Positions 35,405-44,750 of a stretch of DNA of 64,000 bases are shown here, piece after piece. The position numbers and the translations under genes are program-made. The notes beneath the pieces are model-generated. The model was not told the origin of the DNA. It searched no databases and was given only the letters and a program-made list of their open reading frames with translations. How positions within the stretch are numbered: the first letter of the stretch is position 1; each line of letters starts with the position of its first letter. Origin of the DNA: Oleiagrimonas sp963747595 (GTDB lineage Bacteria; Pseudomonadota; Gammaproteobacteria; Xanthomonadales; Rhodanobacteraceae); the NCBI GenBank assembly GCA_963747595.1, contig CAVVFO010000002.1, positions 1,116,001 through 1,180,000 of the forward strand. The letters are read 5' to 3'.

Positions 35405-36595
35405 ATGCGCATTTCCACTGCCTGGCAGCACCAACTTGCCGTACAACGCCTGCAGGACACGCAGTCCAGCGTTGCAAACCTGGAAAACCAGATCAGCAGC
35501 GGCAAACGCATCAGCAAACCGTCGGACGATCCCGTGGGCGCGGCGGAAACGCTGGACCTCAGCCACGTCAACAACGCCAACACGCAATACCAGCGCAACA
35601 TCGATGCCGCCAACACCCGGCTGGGCGCGGAAACCAACGCCGTCTCCTCGGCCACGGACCTGCTGCAGCGCGTGCATACCCTGGTGCTGGAGGCCAACAA
35701 CGGGTCACAGACGCCCGCCACGCGCAAGGACATCGCCGCGGAAGTCAACCAGCGCCTGCAACAGCTGGTGCAGCTGGGCAACAGCACCGACAGCAACGGG
35801 GGCTACATCTTCGCCGGCACGCGCACGCAAACGCAGCCGTTCGAGCTGGCATCCAACGGTACCGTCAGCTACGCGGGAGACAACGGCCAGCGTCTGGCCG
35901 CCGTGGCGCCGCAGACGCAGATCGCCACCGGCGACTCCGGCACTTCCGTGTTTATGGACATCCCCAACGGCAACGGCCATTTCGCCGTCTCCGCCAATAC
36001 CGGCAACACCGGCACCGCCGTGGCCGGCAGCAGCTCGTTCACCGATTCCAGCCAGTACGACAACGGCACATACAGCATCGATTTCACATCGGCCACCACC
36101 TACGACATCACCGATGCCGGCGGCAGCACCGTCACCAGCGGGACCTACGATCCGTCCAAGGGCGGCGACATTGGCTTCAAGGGCCTTCAGGTCGGGATGA
36201 CCGGTACTCCGGCGGCGGGAGACAGCTTCCAGGTCAAACCCAGCGGCACGCAGGATCTCTTCACCACGCTGGGCAATGTGGTCGACACGCTCAACAACAA
36301 GGACGGCGCCGCCCTCAACAATTCGCTCAACCGGCAACTGGAAAGCATCAGCCAGGGCCTGGAGAACCTGTCATCCACGCAGGCGAAGATCGGCGCGCGC
36401 AGCAATACCCTGGACCAGCAAAAGAACATTGGCGGCGATCTGGCCGTGCAATACAAGACGCAGATCTCCAATATCCAGGACGTGGACTACTACTCCGCCA
36501 TCAGTCAGCTGCAGCTGCAGAACCAGTCCCTGCAAGCCGCCCAGCTGACCTTCAGCAAAGTCCAGGGCACCTCCCTGTTCGACTACCTGCGCTGA
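35405..36595 (+). CDS. flgL: Hook-filament junction protein FlgL
   Basis: 396 residues. The N-terminus is MRISTAWQHQLAVQRLQDTQ with QISSGKRISKPSDDPVGAAE; the C-terminal D0-type helix is AISQLQLQNQSLQAAQLTFSKVQG. It follows flgK after 2 bp. It ends the flg operon; REP-like repeats follow. No strong terminator is visible before them. Confidence 0.93.
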   Translation: MRISTAWQHQLAVQRLQDTQSSVANLENQISSGKRISKPSDDPVGAAETLDLSHVNNANTQYQRNIDAANTRLGAETNAVSSATDLLQRVHTLVLEANNGSQTPATRKDIAAEVNQRLQQLVQLGNSTDSNGGYIFAGTRTQTQPFELASNGTVSYAGDNGQRLAAVAPQTQIATGDSGTSVFMDIPNGNGHFAVSANTGNTGTAVAGSSSFTDSSQYDNGTYSIDFTSATTYDITDAGGSTVTSGTYDPSKGGDIGFKGLQVGMTGTPAAGDSFQVKPSGTQDLFTTLGNVVDTLNNKDGAALNNSLNRQLESISQGLENLSSTQAKIGARSNTLDQQKNIGGDLAVQYKTQISNIQDVDYYSAISQLQLQNQSLQAAQLTFSKVQGTSLFDYLR

Positions 36596-36616
36596 AAACC
36601 ATTATTCCCCTTTTCC

Positions 36617-36892
36617 CGTAGGGTGGCTCAAGGAGCGCAGCGACGGAGCCGCCTGCTTGCCGGAAGCCGCGTAGGGCGGATCAAGGAACGCAAGTAACGG
36701 ATCCGCCTGCTTGCCGGAAGGTAGGAATGGTTACCGCAAGCAGCCCGTAGGTGGTTCAACGACCTCGGACTCGATCCGGGGGACGCCGCCGCCGGCTTGC
36801 CGGAAGTCAGGTCAATTCCCCGCAAGCAGGCGGATCCGTCGCGTTGCTCCCGACCGAAGGAAGTCCCTTTTTGCGGATTGATCCGCCCTGCC
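36617..36892. repeat. REP-like repeat cluster downstream of the RAYT pseudogene
   Basis: At least four arms: GTAGGGTGGCTCAAGGAGCGC, then GTAGGGCGGATCAAGGAACGC, then a degraded GTAGGTGGTTCAACG arm, and a reverse arm GCAAGCAGGCGGATCCGTCGC-GTTGCTCCCGACC ending GATCCGCCCTGCC. Some arms show the internal stem GGCGG(A/C)TC ... GA(T/G)CCGCC. It lies on the 3' side of the broken transposase gene. Confidence 0.85.
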
Positions 36893-36917
36893 AAAGCTCA
36901 CTCACCGGCAACGTCGA

Positions 36918-37397
36918 TCAATCCCGGGGCGGCGTCGTGCCCCAATCCGGCGCATACCAGCCACGCCTCACCGCACGGCGGAAACTGCTGTACGGCCACG
37001 CCAGTGGCGAATCCGCATGCCCGTGTTTCACCGGGTTGTAATGCACATAATCCACATGCCGCCGCCAGTCGTCGTCATCGCGCAATGCATGCTCCCAGAA
37101 CCGCGGCTGTCAGCACCCCGCGGTCCTGCCGCAGCTGACAAAATGTTTGATCAACCGCCAGCGCGTGGAGAAATCCGCGTCACCCTCGGGCAGCGTCCAC
37201 ACCGCATGCAGATGATCCGGCAACACCACCACCGCATCCATCACAAACGGCCGCGAGGTCATCGTTCGACGAAACCCTTCACGCAGCCGCGCCGATACCC
37301 CATCGTCCACCAGCCACGGCTCGCGATGTCGCGTCACCAATGTAAAGAAATACGCCCCACCCGGCTGGCGCACCCGCCGATACATTTTCATATGCAC
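36918..37397 (-). pseudogene. REP-associated tyrosine transposase (RAYT), interrupted by an in-frame stop
   Basis: Reading the minus strand from the ATG at 37397 (or 37385, MYRRVRQPGGAYFFTLVT) gives a Y1-transposase N-terminal half with VVVLPDHLHAVWTLP, containing the HUH metal motif. A TGA at 37110-37112 stops it. In the same frame the sequence continues QPRFWEHALRDDDDW, then RRHVDYVHYNPVKHG (with the catalytic Tyr), and ends YAPDWGTTPPRD at a TGA at 36918-36920. The stop sits where WQ-x-RFWEH in family members has Trp, so one TGG-to-TGA change explains it. The linker before it also looks short for the family. REP-like clusters flank it on both sides. Confidence 0.85.
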
Positions 37398-37509
37398 GCA
37401 TCCATTCGCAGGACATCCGGGTCAGCGTACCGAGTGCACACCAGCCCCAACAGCATCCATCGCCACCCACCCTTGTAAGAAAACCCTCCATTGAAAAAAC
37501 CACCTGGCG

Positions 37510-37619
37510 CGTAGGGCGGCTCAAGGAGCGCCAGCGACGGAGCCGCCTGCTTGCGGGACGATAGGTTGATTTACCGCAAGCAGGCGGATCCGTCGCGTTG
37601 CTCCTTGACCCGCCCTACG
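37510..37619. repeat. REP-like inverted repeat upstream of the RAYT pseudogene
   Basis: One of the best-preserved copies. Left arm GTAGGGCGGCTCAAGGAGCG then CCAGCGACGGAGCCGCC and CTGCTTGC; right arm GCAAGCAGGCGGATCCGTCGC then GTTGCTCCTTGACCCGCCCTAC. The arms are about 45 bp and inverted. Within the left arm GGCGGCTC pairs with GAGCCGCC. It lies between the RAYT pseudogene and the fliC promoter. Confidence 0.9.
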
Positions 37620-37661
37620 GCAGCGCTTGCAGCGATGAACAGTAGTCGCAAGATCAAGGGC

Positions 37662-37688
37662 TCAAGTTTTTCTTGACAACGCCGAAAA
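37662..37688 (+). promoter_or_regulatory. Sigma-28 promoter for fliC
   Basis: TCAAGTTT, an 11-nt spacer, then GCCGAAAA, agreeing with the FliA consensus at most positions. It lies 94 bp before the flagellin ATG, so a 5' leader of about 80 nt is expected. Confidence 0.9.
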
Positions 37689-37782
37689 CAATCCTGAGGC
37701 GGACGGCATTCCGGATTGGAATCCCCGCTGGACAGAACACGCCGGCCCGTCCGGCAGCAGATTCCAATCAGGAGATACCATC

Positions 37783-39597
37783 ATGTCACTGAGTGTATTG
37801 ACCAACATCAGCTCTCTGGTTGCCCAGAACAACCTGAGCAAGTCGCAGAGCACGCTGAACACCGCCATCGAGCGCCTGTCCTCGGGCAAGCGCATCAACA
37901 GCGCCAAGGACGATGCCGCCGGCCTGGCCATTTCCACGCGCTTCACCACGCAGATCAACGGCCTGAACCAGGCCGTGCGCAACTCGCAGGATGGCATCTC
38001 GCTGGCGCAGACCACCGAGTCCGCTCTGAACCAGGTCACCGACAACCTGCAGCGCATCCGCGAGCTGGCCGTGCAGTCGGCCAACGCCTCCAACTCCTCG
38101 TCCGATCGCGCCGCCCTGAACCAGGAAGTGCAGCAGCGCCTGTCCGAGGTCACCCGTATCGCCCAGCAGACCAGCTTCAATGGCCTGAAAGTGCTGGACG
38201 GCAGCCAGCAGAGCCTGAGCTTCCAGGTCGGTGCCAACGCGGGTCAGGTGATCAATGTGGACCTGAATCAGGGCGTGCAGGCCAGCCAGATCGGCCAGCT
38301 GGCCAGCGACGCGGTCGACCTGAGCTCCAGCTTCACCAGCGGCAGTTCGGCCGCGACTGCAGCGTCGGTGGATTCAGCCTCCACAGTCTCCAGTTTCGAC
38401 TTCTCCGGCGTCTCTGGTGGCTCGGCGTCGACGGTCACATCGAGCACCACCAGCGCCATGCTGGCCGACTTCTCCACGACGAACGGAGATTTCACTGTCG
38501 GCGGCAATACGGTCACCTTGACCAAGGATTACTCGTCCGGAAACGTCGCGGGCAACGACGTCAACACCCTCGCAACTGACATCCAGAGCCAGTTGGACAC
38601 TGCTTCCAGCGGCACCTACAAGGTGACGGTGGACAGCAGCAACAACATCCAGATCGCGACCACCGCGCACCAGACCAGCACCACCGATGTCACCATCGGG
38701 GCCACTGGCACCGGCACCAACACCGACCTGTCGGGTGACTTTGGCAGTCCTGTTGCCGGCACGGCCGATACCAGCAACGCCAAGACCTTCACGATCGACG
38801 GCAATACCGTCAACCTGAACAGCAACGACACCAATATGGCCGGTCTGGTCACCGATGTGCAAGGCCAGCTGGACAGCGCTTCCAGCGGTACCTATACAGT
38901 GTCCAACGATGCCGGAAAGCTCAAAATCGCGCTCACCGCGCCAGGGGCGTCGTCGATCACAGTGGGCGGTACGGATGCCTCCTTCCTGGGTACGCCACAG
39001 GCGGGCACCGATGCCGTCTCCGGCACGGCAAGCAATCTGTCCCTGGGAAGCGGCGACCTGTCTTTCAAGGTTGGCAACGGCAGCTCCTTCGACATCAAGG
39101 GCAGCTTCGACTCCGCGCAGAGTGTGGCCGATGCCATCAACGCCCATTCCGACCAGGGCATCAGCGCCTATGTCGGGCATACCGATGGCAAGCTGCACAT
39201 CTCGGCCGCACAGGACATCACCACCTCCGGTGCCCAGGCCAGCACCCTCGGCTTCCAGGCCAGCGATACGGTCGACAGCAGCCAAGCGCTGGGCAATGCC
39301 AGCGTGGCCACTGTCGATGGTGCCAACAACACCATCAACTCGGTCGATGCCGCCCTGCAGTCGGTCAGCACCCTGCGCAGCACCCTGGGTGCCGTGCAGA
39401 ACCGCTTCGACTCCACCATCTCCAACCTGCAGACCATCTCGCAGAACCTGGATTCCTCGCGCTCCTCGATCCAGGATGCGGACTTCGCGGCGGAAACCGC
39501 CAAGCTGTCCTCGGCGCAGATCCTGCAGCAGGCAGGTGTCTCGGTGCTGGCCAAGGCCAACACCACTCCGCAGCTGGCACTGAAGCTGTTGCAGTAA
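37783..39597 (+). CDS. fliC: Flagellin FliC
   Basis: Filament subunit, 604 residues, larger than common 400-500-residue flagellins. The N-terminal D0/D1 region reads MSLSVLTNISSLVAQNNLSK, then IERLSSGKRINSAKDDAAGL. The C-terminal D1/D0 region reads RSSIQDADFAAETAKLSSAQ and ends NTTPQLALKLLQ. The surface-exposed middle (about residues 190-500) contains two related blocks of roughly 90-100 residues (from about residue 238 and 337), then a flagellin_IN-like motif. AGGAGA precedes the ATG. Downstream is a strong terminator. Confidence 0.96.
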   Translation: MSLSVLTNISSLVAQNNLSKSQSTLNTAIERLSSGKRINSAKDDAAGLAISTRFTTQINGLNQAVRNSQDGISLAQTTESALNQVTDNLQRIRELAVQSANASNSSSDRAALNQEVQQRLSEVTRIAQQTSFNGLKVLDGSQQSLSFQVGANAGQVINVDLNQGVQASQIGQLASDAVDLSSSFTSGSSAATAASVDSASTVSSFDFSGVSGGSASTVTSSTTSAMLADFSTTNGDFTVGGNTVTLTKDYSSGNVAGNDVNTLATDIQSQLDTASSGTYKVTVDSSNNIQIATTAHQTSTTDVTIGATGTGTNTDLSGDFGSPVAGTADTSNAKTFTIDGNTVNLNSNDTNMAGLVTDVQGQLDSASSGTYTVSNDAGKLKIALTAPGASSITVGGTDASFLGTPQAGTDAVSGTASNLSLGSGDLSFKVGNGSSFDIKGSFDSAQSVADAINAHSDQGISAYVGHTDGKLHISAAQDITTSGAQASTLGFQASDTVDSSQALGNASVATVDGANNTINSVDAALQSVSTLRSTLGAVQNRFDSTISNLQTISQNLDSSRSSIQDADFAAETAKLSSAQILQQAGVSVLAKANTTPQLALKLLQ

Positions 39598-39645
39598 CGC
39601 TCCAGGCGCGTTGCCGCCGCCGAGCCTCTCCCGGCGACGGTCTCT

Positions 39646-39682
39646 GGCGCCGTCCGGACTCTCCGGACGGCGCCATTTTTTT
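39646..39682 (+). terminator. Rho-independent terminator of fliC
   Basis: A perfect 13-bp stem, GGCGCCGTCCGGA / TCCGGACGGCGCC, with a 3-nt loop, followed by A and seven T. It lies 48 bp after the fliC stop and just before the fliD sigma-54 promoter, separating abundant flagellin transcription from fliD. Confidence 0.96.
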
Positions 39683-39687
39683 GGAAA

Positions 39688-39703
39688 TGGCACAACGCTT
39701 GCT
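39688..39703 (+). promoter_or_regulatory. Sigma-54 promoter for fliD-fliS-fliT
   Basis: TGGCAC-AACGC-TTGCT matches the sigma-54 consensus. It starts 6 bp after the T-run of the fliC terminator. The fliD ATG is about 100 bp downstream. An in-frame ATG at 39703 overlaps this site and cannot be the start. Confidence 0.93.
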
Positions 39704-39804
39704 TGGCCTTATGCGCGCGTTTGCAGGCAACCTCGATTCTTTTGAAGACGCAGCCAGCGGCGCATTCGCGATGCGATCTTCATCCGGCACCAAAGGCGAT
39801 CACA

Positions 39805-41256
39805 ATGTCCAGTATCGGCGGCACATCCAGCCTCGGCCAGGTCAACACCAACGACACCAACTCGGCCACCGGCGCGCTTACTGCCGCCGGCGTGGGCTCG
39901 GGCCTGGATGTGAATGGCCTGGTCACCAGCCTGGTGGATTCCAAGATCACGCCCCAAGCCAACCAGATCAAGCGCCAGACGACCAGCGCGCAAACGCAGT
40001 TGACTGCCATCGGCACTGTCTCCTCGGCACTGTCGCAACTGAAAACTGCCGCCACCGCCCTGTCCGATGGCAGCGCATTTGGCGCTCGCTCCACCCATGT
40101 CAGCGACAGCAGCGTTTTCAGCGCCTCTGCCGGCGCCGACACCGTACCCGGCAGCTACGACCTCAACGTGACGCAGCTGGCCGCGGCACAGAAAGCCTCG
40201 TCCGGCGCCTTCGCCGATGCCACGACGGCAGTGGGCACTGGCACGCTAACCGTCAGTGTGGGCAGCAAGAGCCTGAACCTGTCTCTCGACAGCAGCAACA
40301 ACTCGCTGTCCGATATCCGGGACGCGATCAACAACGCCAAGGACAACCCAGGGGTAGCGGCCACCATCGTCACTGGCAGTGATGGTGCACATCTGGTGCT
40401 GTCGTCCCGATCCACAGGCGCAAACAACGCCTTCAGCGTGTCTTCCACGGGCGGCGACGGTGGCCTCTCGGCACTGGGTTATGACGCCGCAAGCAATAGT
40501 GGCAGCCTCAACGTGGTGACCGCCGCGCAGGACGCCAAGTTCAGCATCGACGGACTGGCTGCCAGCAGCGCCAGCAATACCGTCACCGGCAGCATCGACG
40601 GGGTCACTCTCAATCTCCAGACCACCGGCACCAGCACGCTGCAGGTGAGCCGCGACCAGGGGTCGGCCACCACCGCTGTCAACACTTTTGTCAGCGCATA
40701 CAACAATTTCGTGAGTCTGTACAAACAGCTGACGGCCTACGACCCGACCTCGGGCAATTCCGGCGCCCTGAATGGCGACGCCACCCTGAGTTCCATCGAC
40801 AACACGTTGTCCAGCATCGTCAGCAGCGCCTCCAGTGGCTCGGGCAGCAGCTACGCCTCCCTGGGCGATATAGGCATCGACCTTCAGGTCGATGGCACAC
40901 TGAAGGTGGACAACGGCAAACTGCAGACCGCGCTGTCCACCAAGCCGGAGCAGGTGCAATCCCTGTTCGGGGGCGACAATGGCTACGCCGGCCGTATCGG
41001 CAGCCATTTCGACAGCTGGCTGGGAAACAAGGGCATCCTCGGCGTACGCACCAGCAACCTCAATCAACGCATCAGCGATCTGGGAGATCAGCAAGCGGCG
41101 CTCGACCAGCGTCAAAGCGATCTGGAGGCGCGCTACCGCGCGCAGTTCACTGCCCTGGATGCCACGCTCTCCAAGCTCAACAACACCAGCAGCTACCTGA
41201 AGCAGCAGTTCAACGCGCTGAACAACACCGGCAGCTCGTCCTCTTCCGGCGGATGA
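39805..41256 (+). CDS. fliD: Flagellar filament cap protein FliD
   Basis: 483 residues: N-terminal GVGSGLDVNGLVTSLVDSKI, GSYDLNVTQLAAAQKASSG, and C-terminal SNLNQRISDLGDQQAALDQR with LSKLNNTSSYLKQQFNALNN. These are the FliD N and C domains. It caps the filament and lets flagellin fold in. No flaG lies between fliC and fliD, unlike in Pseudomonas. Confidence 0.95.
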   Translation: MSSIGGTSSLGQVNTNDTNSATGALTAAGVGSGLDVNGLVTSLVDSKITPQANQIKRQTTSAQTQLTAIGTVSSALSQLKTAATALSDGSAFGARSTHVSDSSVFSASAGADTVPGSYDLNVTQLAAAQKASSGAFADATTAVGTGTLTVSVGSKSLNLSLDSSNNSLSDIRDAINNAKDNPGVAATIVTGSDGAHLVLSSRSTGANNAFSVSSTGGDGGLSALGYDAASNSGSLNVVTAAQDAKFSIDGLAASSASNTVTGSIDGVTLNLQTTGTSTLQVSRDQGSATTAVNTFVSAYNNFVSLYKQLTAYDPTSGNSGALNGDATLSSIDNTLSSIVSSASSGSGSSYASLGDIGIDLQVDGTLKVDNGKLQTALSTKPEQVQSLFGGDNGYAGRIGSHFDSWLGNKGILGVRTSNLNQRISDLGDQQAALDQRQSDLEARYRAQFTALDATLSKLNNTSSYLKQQFNALNNTGSSSSSGG

Positions 41257-41290
41257 GTTGCCACCGCTCGCTCACACAGGATCTTTCATC

Positions 41291-41707
41291 ATGAGTCTCG
41301 GATACGGCCAGGGTGCCGGCGCCTACCAGAACATGCATGCCCGCGGCGGCGTGGAAACCGCGGACCCGCACAAGCTCGTCGCCATGTTGCTGGATGGCGC
41401 GCTGGAACGCATTGCGCTGGCGCGCGGCCACATGGAACGCGGTGAAATCGCGCGCAAGGGCGAGATGCTGGGCCGCTGCACGGACATCGTCAGCGCCCTG
41501 CGTGACGCGCTCGATCACGAGGTGGACGCCGCATTCACGCAGCGCATGGACGATCTGTACGACTACATCACCCGCCGCCTGCTGTATGCCAACCTGCACA
41601 ACGACACGGCCGCGCTGGACGAGGCCGCCAATCTTCTGCGCCCCATCCGCGACAGCTGGCAACAGATTCCAGAAGAGGCGCGCCGGCAGGCGCGACCGCA
41701 GCGGTGA
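41291..41707 (+). CDS. fliS: Flagellin export chaperone FliS
   Basis: 138 residues: GYGQGAGAYQNMHARGGVETADPHKLVAMLLDGALERIALARGHME, the FliS signature (Y near the N-terminus and P-H-x-L-V-x-M-L-x-x-G), and LYDYITRRLLYANLHND. It binds FliC in the cytoplasm to prevent early polymerisation. The start at 41291 follows the family. It overlaps fliT as GTGA. Confidence 0.93.
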   Translation: MSLGYGQGAGAYQNMHARGGVETADPHKLVAMLLDGALERIALARGHMERGEIARKGEMLGRCTDIVSALRDALDHEVDAAFTQRMDDLYDYITRRLLYANLHNDTAALDEAANLLRPIRDSWQQIPEEARRQARPQR

Positions 41708-42003
41708 ATCACGCAAAGTCGCCCGGTGCCGTCCTGGACGAGGCACTGGTGCTGACCGAGGCCATGTATCTGGCCGCACGCGACGCGCAATGGGAGCGAC
41801 TGGACAGCCTGGAAGACCAACGTCAACCCTTGCTGATGCGCCAGTTTCCGCGGGACATGGCCCTGCTCCGCGTGATGGGACGCATCCTGGAGCTGGACGC
41901 CAGCGTGCGCGCCGCGCTCACCGAGGCCCGCGAACAGGCCGCGCAGGCCTGGCAGGCGACGCGCTCGGCGCACAAGGCCCTCACCAGCTACATCGAGACC
42001 TGA
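41704..42003 (+). CDS. fliT: FliT-type flagellar chaperone
   Basis: 99 residues, GTG start overlapping the fliS stop. It is a helical protein with DEALVLTEAMYLAARDAQWERLDSLEDQRQPLL and a C-terminal coil. It has the size and place of FliT (the FliD chaperone) but little sequence signature, so the name rests mainly on position after fliS. A degenerate REP-like repeat follows. Confidence 0.75.
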   Translation: MNHAKSPGAVLDEALVLTEAMYLAARDAQWERLDSLEDQRQPLLMRQFPRDMALLRVMGRILELDASVRAALTEAREQAAQAWQATRSAHKALTSYIET

Positions 42004-42012
42004 AACGCAACC

Positions 42013-42114
42013 AATCAATGAGCAACGCGACGGATCCGCCTGCCTGGAGAACGTACTCCCATTCTTTTCGCCAGCAGGCGGCTCCGTCGCTGACGCTCCT
42101 TGAGCCGCCCTACC
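42013..42114. repeat. REP-like inverted repeat between fliT and the PilZ-like gene
   Basis: Left arm GAGCAACGCGACGGATCCGCC and right arm GGCGGCTCCGTCGCTGACGC then TCCTTGAGCCGCCCTAC, with a 28-nt central loop. The left arm lacks the outer GTAGGGCGG half. Confidence 0.8.
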
Positions 42115-42145
42115 TGCCCTGATGATCCGTACGACCGGCAACACC

Positions 42146-42715
42146 ATGACGAGCGAACCACAGCCCTACGACGCATTTGCCGAACGCATTGCCTATGAAG
42201 GCGCACTTCGGCTGCAGGTGCGGCCGCTGGACGCGGTCGCCACCGGGGCGGCGAACATGCATACGCTCAACGCCAGCGTGCTGGCGTGCGTGGCCTCACT
42301 GCCGGACGATGTGAAATTGCCGGAAGAGGACAGTGCCGCAGCACGGCAGCTTGCCCGTGTGAATGCTCGTCTGGATGTGCTCACGGAGTTGCTGGTACGT
42401 GCCCTGGAAATCGACGCGCAACTGCCGCGACCCACACCCGCACGCCTCAACACGCTTGGTTTGAGCAGCGACGCCGTCCCCGACCTGCCCGCCGGGACCC
42501 GGGTCCGAGCAAGCATCCACTTCGATGCGTGCCGCGCCGTGGCGCTGCAGCTGGACGGGCGCATCGCAGCGGGTGATGGGCGCGTGTTCGTTGCCTTCAC
42601 CGATCTCGATACTGCCGCCCGCGACGCGCTGGACAGCCTGGTCTTTCGCCATCACCGCCGCCGCGTGGCAGAGGCGCGCCGCCACCCGGAGCCGGGGAAC
42701 CATGCGCACGACTGA
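42146..42715 (+). CDS. PilZ-like domain protein
   Basis: 189 residues from the ATG at 42146 (an in-frame ATG at 42122 adds eight residues). The first 125 residues are helical with SVLACVASLPDDVKLPEED. The last 65 residues (RVRASIHFDACRAVALQLDG, IAAGDGRVFVAFTDLDTAARDAL) look like a PilZ beta-barrel, but the usual RxxxR...D/NxSxxG c-di-GMP motif is not obvious. It lies between fliT and fleQ, a place where PilZ-type proteins occur in Xanthomonadales. Probably a motility regulator or binding adaptor; family assignment is moderate. Confidence 0.6.
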   Translation: MTSEPQPYDAFAERIAYEGALRLQVRPLDAVATGAANMHTLNASVLACVASLPDDVKLPEEDSAAARQLARVNARLDVLTELLVRALEIDAQLPRPTPARLNTLGLSSDAVPDLPAGTRVRASIHFDACRAVALQLDGRIAAGDGRVFVAFTDLDTAARDALDSLVFRHHRRRVAEARRHPEPGNHAHD

Positions 42716-42940
42716 TCTGACTGCGGCATCAGGGCACCACGGGTCAAACCTGCCGCTGCACGTCATCCGCTGCCGGAAAGGACCGACCTGCCGCGTCACC
42801 TCGATGGCTGATGATGTCGCCCGACAGGCCTGACGCACTGCAAGACCGAATTTTTTCGGCCGTCAAAAATCCCGCACTGACAGTCACTTGCCATTCATGT
42901 GCGTCGGTTTTCCCACGCCGCCAGATTTCCGCCGCCCCAC

Positions 42941-42956
42941 TGGCACGCTTCTTGAG
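42941..42956 (+). promoter_or_regulatory. Imperfect sigma-54 site upstream of fleQ
   Basis: TGGCAC-GCTTC-TTGAG keeps the -24 GG and the spacing but has GA instead of GC at -12, the most conserved pair. It lies 64 bp before the fleQ start in the 289-bp gap after the PilZ-like gene. It may be weak or non-functional. Confidence 0.45.
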
Positions 42957-43004
42957 TATGTGTTGGCAACTGTCGAATCATCCGTCCAAGGGGAGATGGA
43001 AACC

Positions 43005-44414
<1,410 letters not shown>

Positions 44415-44423
44415 CCCGCCGCC

Positions 44424-44486
44424 CGGGACTCGGGACTCGGGACTCGGGACTCGGGACTCGGGACTCGGGACTCGGGACTCGGGACT
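44424..44486. repeat. Heptanucleotide tandem repeat, nine copies
   Basis: Nine perfect copies of CGGGACT in a row, 10 bp after the fleQ stop. It is followed by a REP-like repeat (44500-44607) and the fleS promoter. A 7-bp array of identical units is prone to gain or loss of units by slippage. Confidence 0.97.
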
Positions 44487-44499
44487 CGAAGAGCTTCGC

Positions 44500-44607
44500 G
44501 TAGGGCGGATCAAGGAGCAACGCGACGGATCCGCCTGCTTGCCGTAAACCATCCAGCGTCTCCGCAAGCAGGCGGCTCCGTCACTGGCGCTCCTTGAGCC
44601 ACCCTAC
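44500..44607. repeat. REP-like inverted repeat between fleQ and fleS
   Basis: Left arm GTAGGGCGGATCAAGGAGCA then ACGCGACGGATCCGCC and CTGCTTGC; right arm GCAAGCAGGCGGCTCCGTCAC then TGGCGCTCCTTGAGCCACCCTACC. GGCGGATC in the left arm pairs with GGATCCGCC. It ends CCACCCTACC, differing by one base from the two IS-occupied sites, which read CCACCCTACG. Confidence 0.9.
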
Positions 44608-44704
44608 CCAGCTGAACCTACGTGTCGGGTGTGTCGCCAACGAAGGTTGACAATTTATTGTCGCTACCTTTTTGCAACACGCTGAATCTTCGCGTGTTTC
44701 ATCA

Positions 44705-44720
44705 TGGCACCCAACTTGCT
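44705..44720 (+). promoter_or_regulatory. Sigma-54 promoter for fleS-fleR
   Basis: TGGCAC-CCAAC-TTGCT matches the consensus; the fleS ATG is 31 bp downstream. It supports activation of fleSR by FleQ with RpoN. Confidence 0.93.
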
Positions 44721-44750
44721 TCCACTTATCGGAACCGACGGGATCACGCC

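Noticed and set aside
37110..37397. An intact 95-residue gene
   Set aside because: It is only the first half of a RAYT transposase; the matching second half continues in the same frame after a TGA.
44424..44486. Seven-base array as an iteron-type origin or phase-variable coding repeat
   Set aside because: It lies outside any gene, has no DnaA boxes or replication gene nearby, and no frame is affected.
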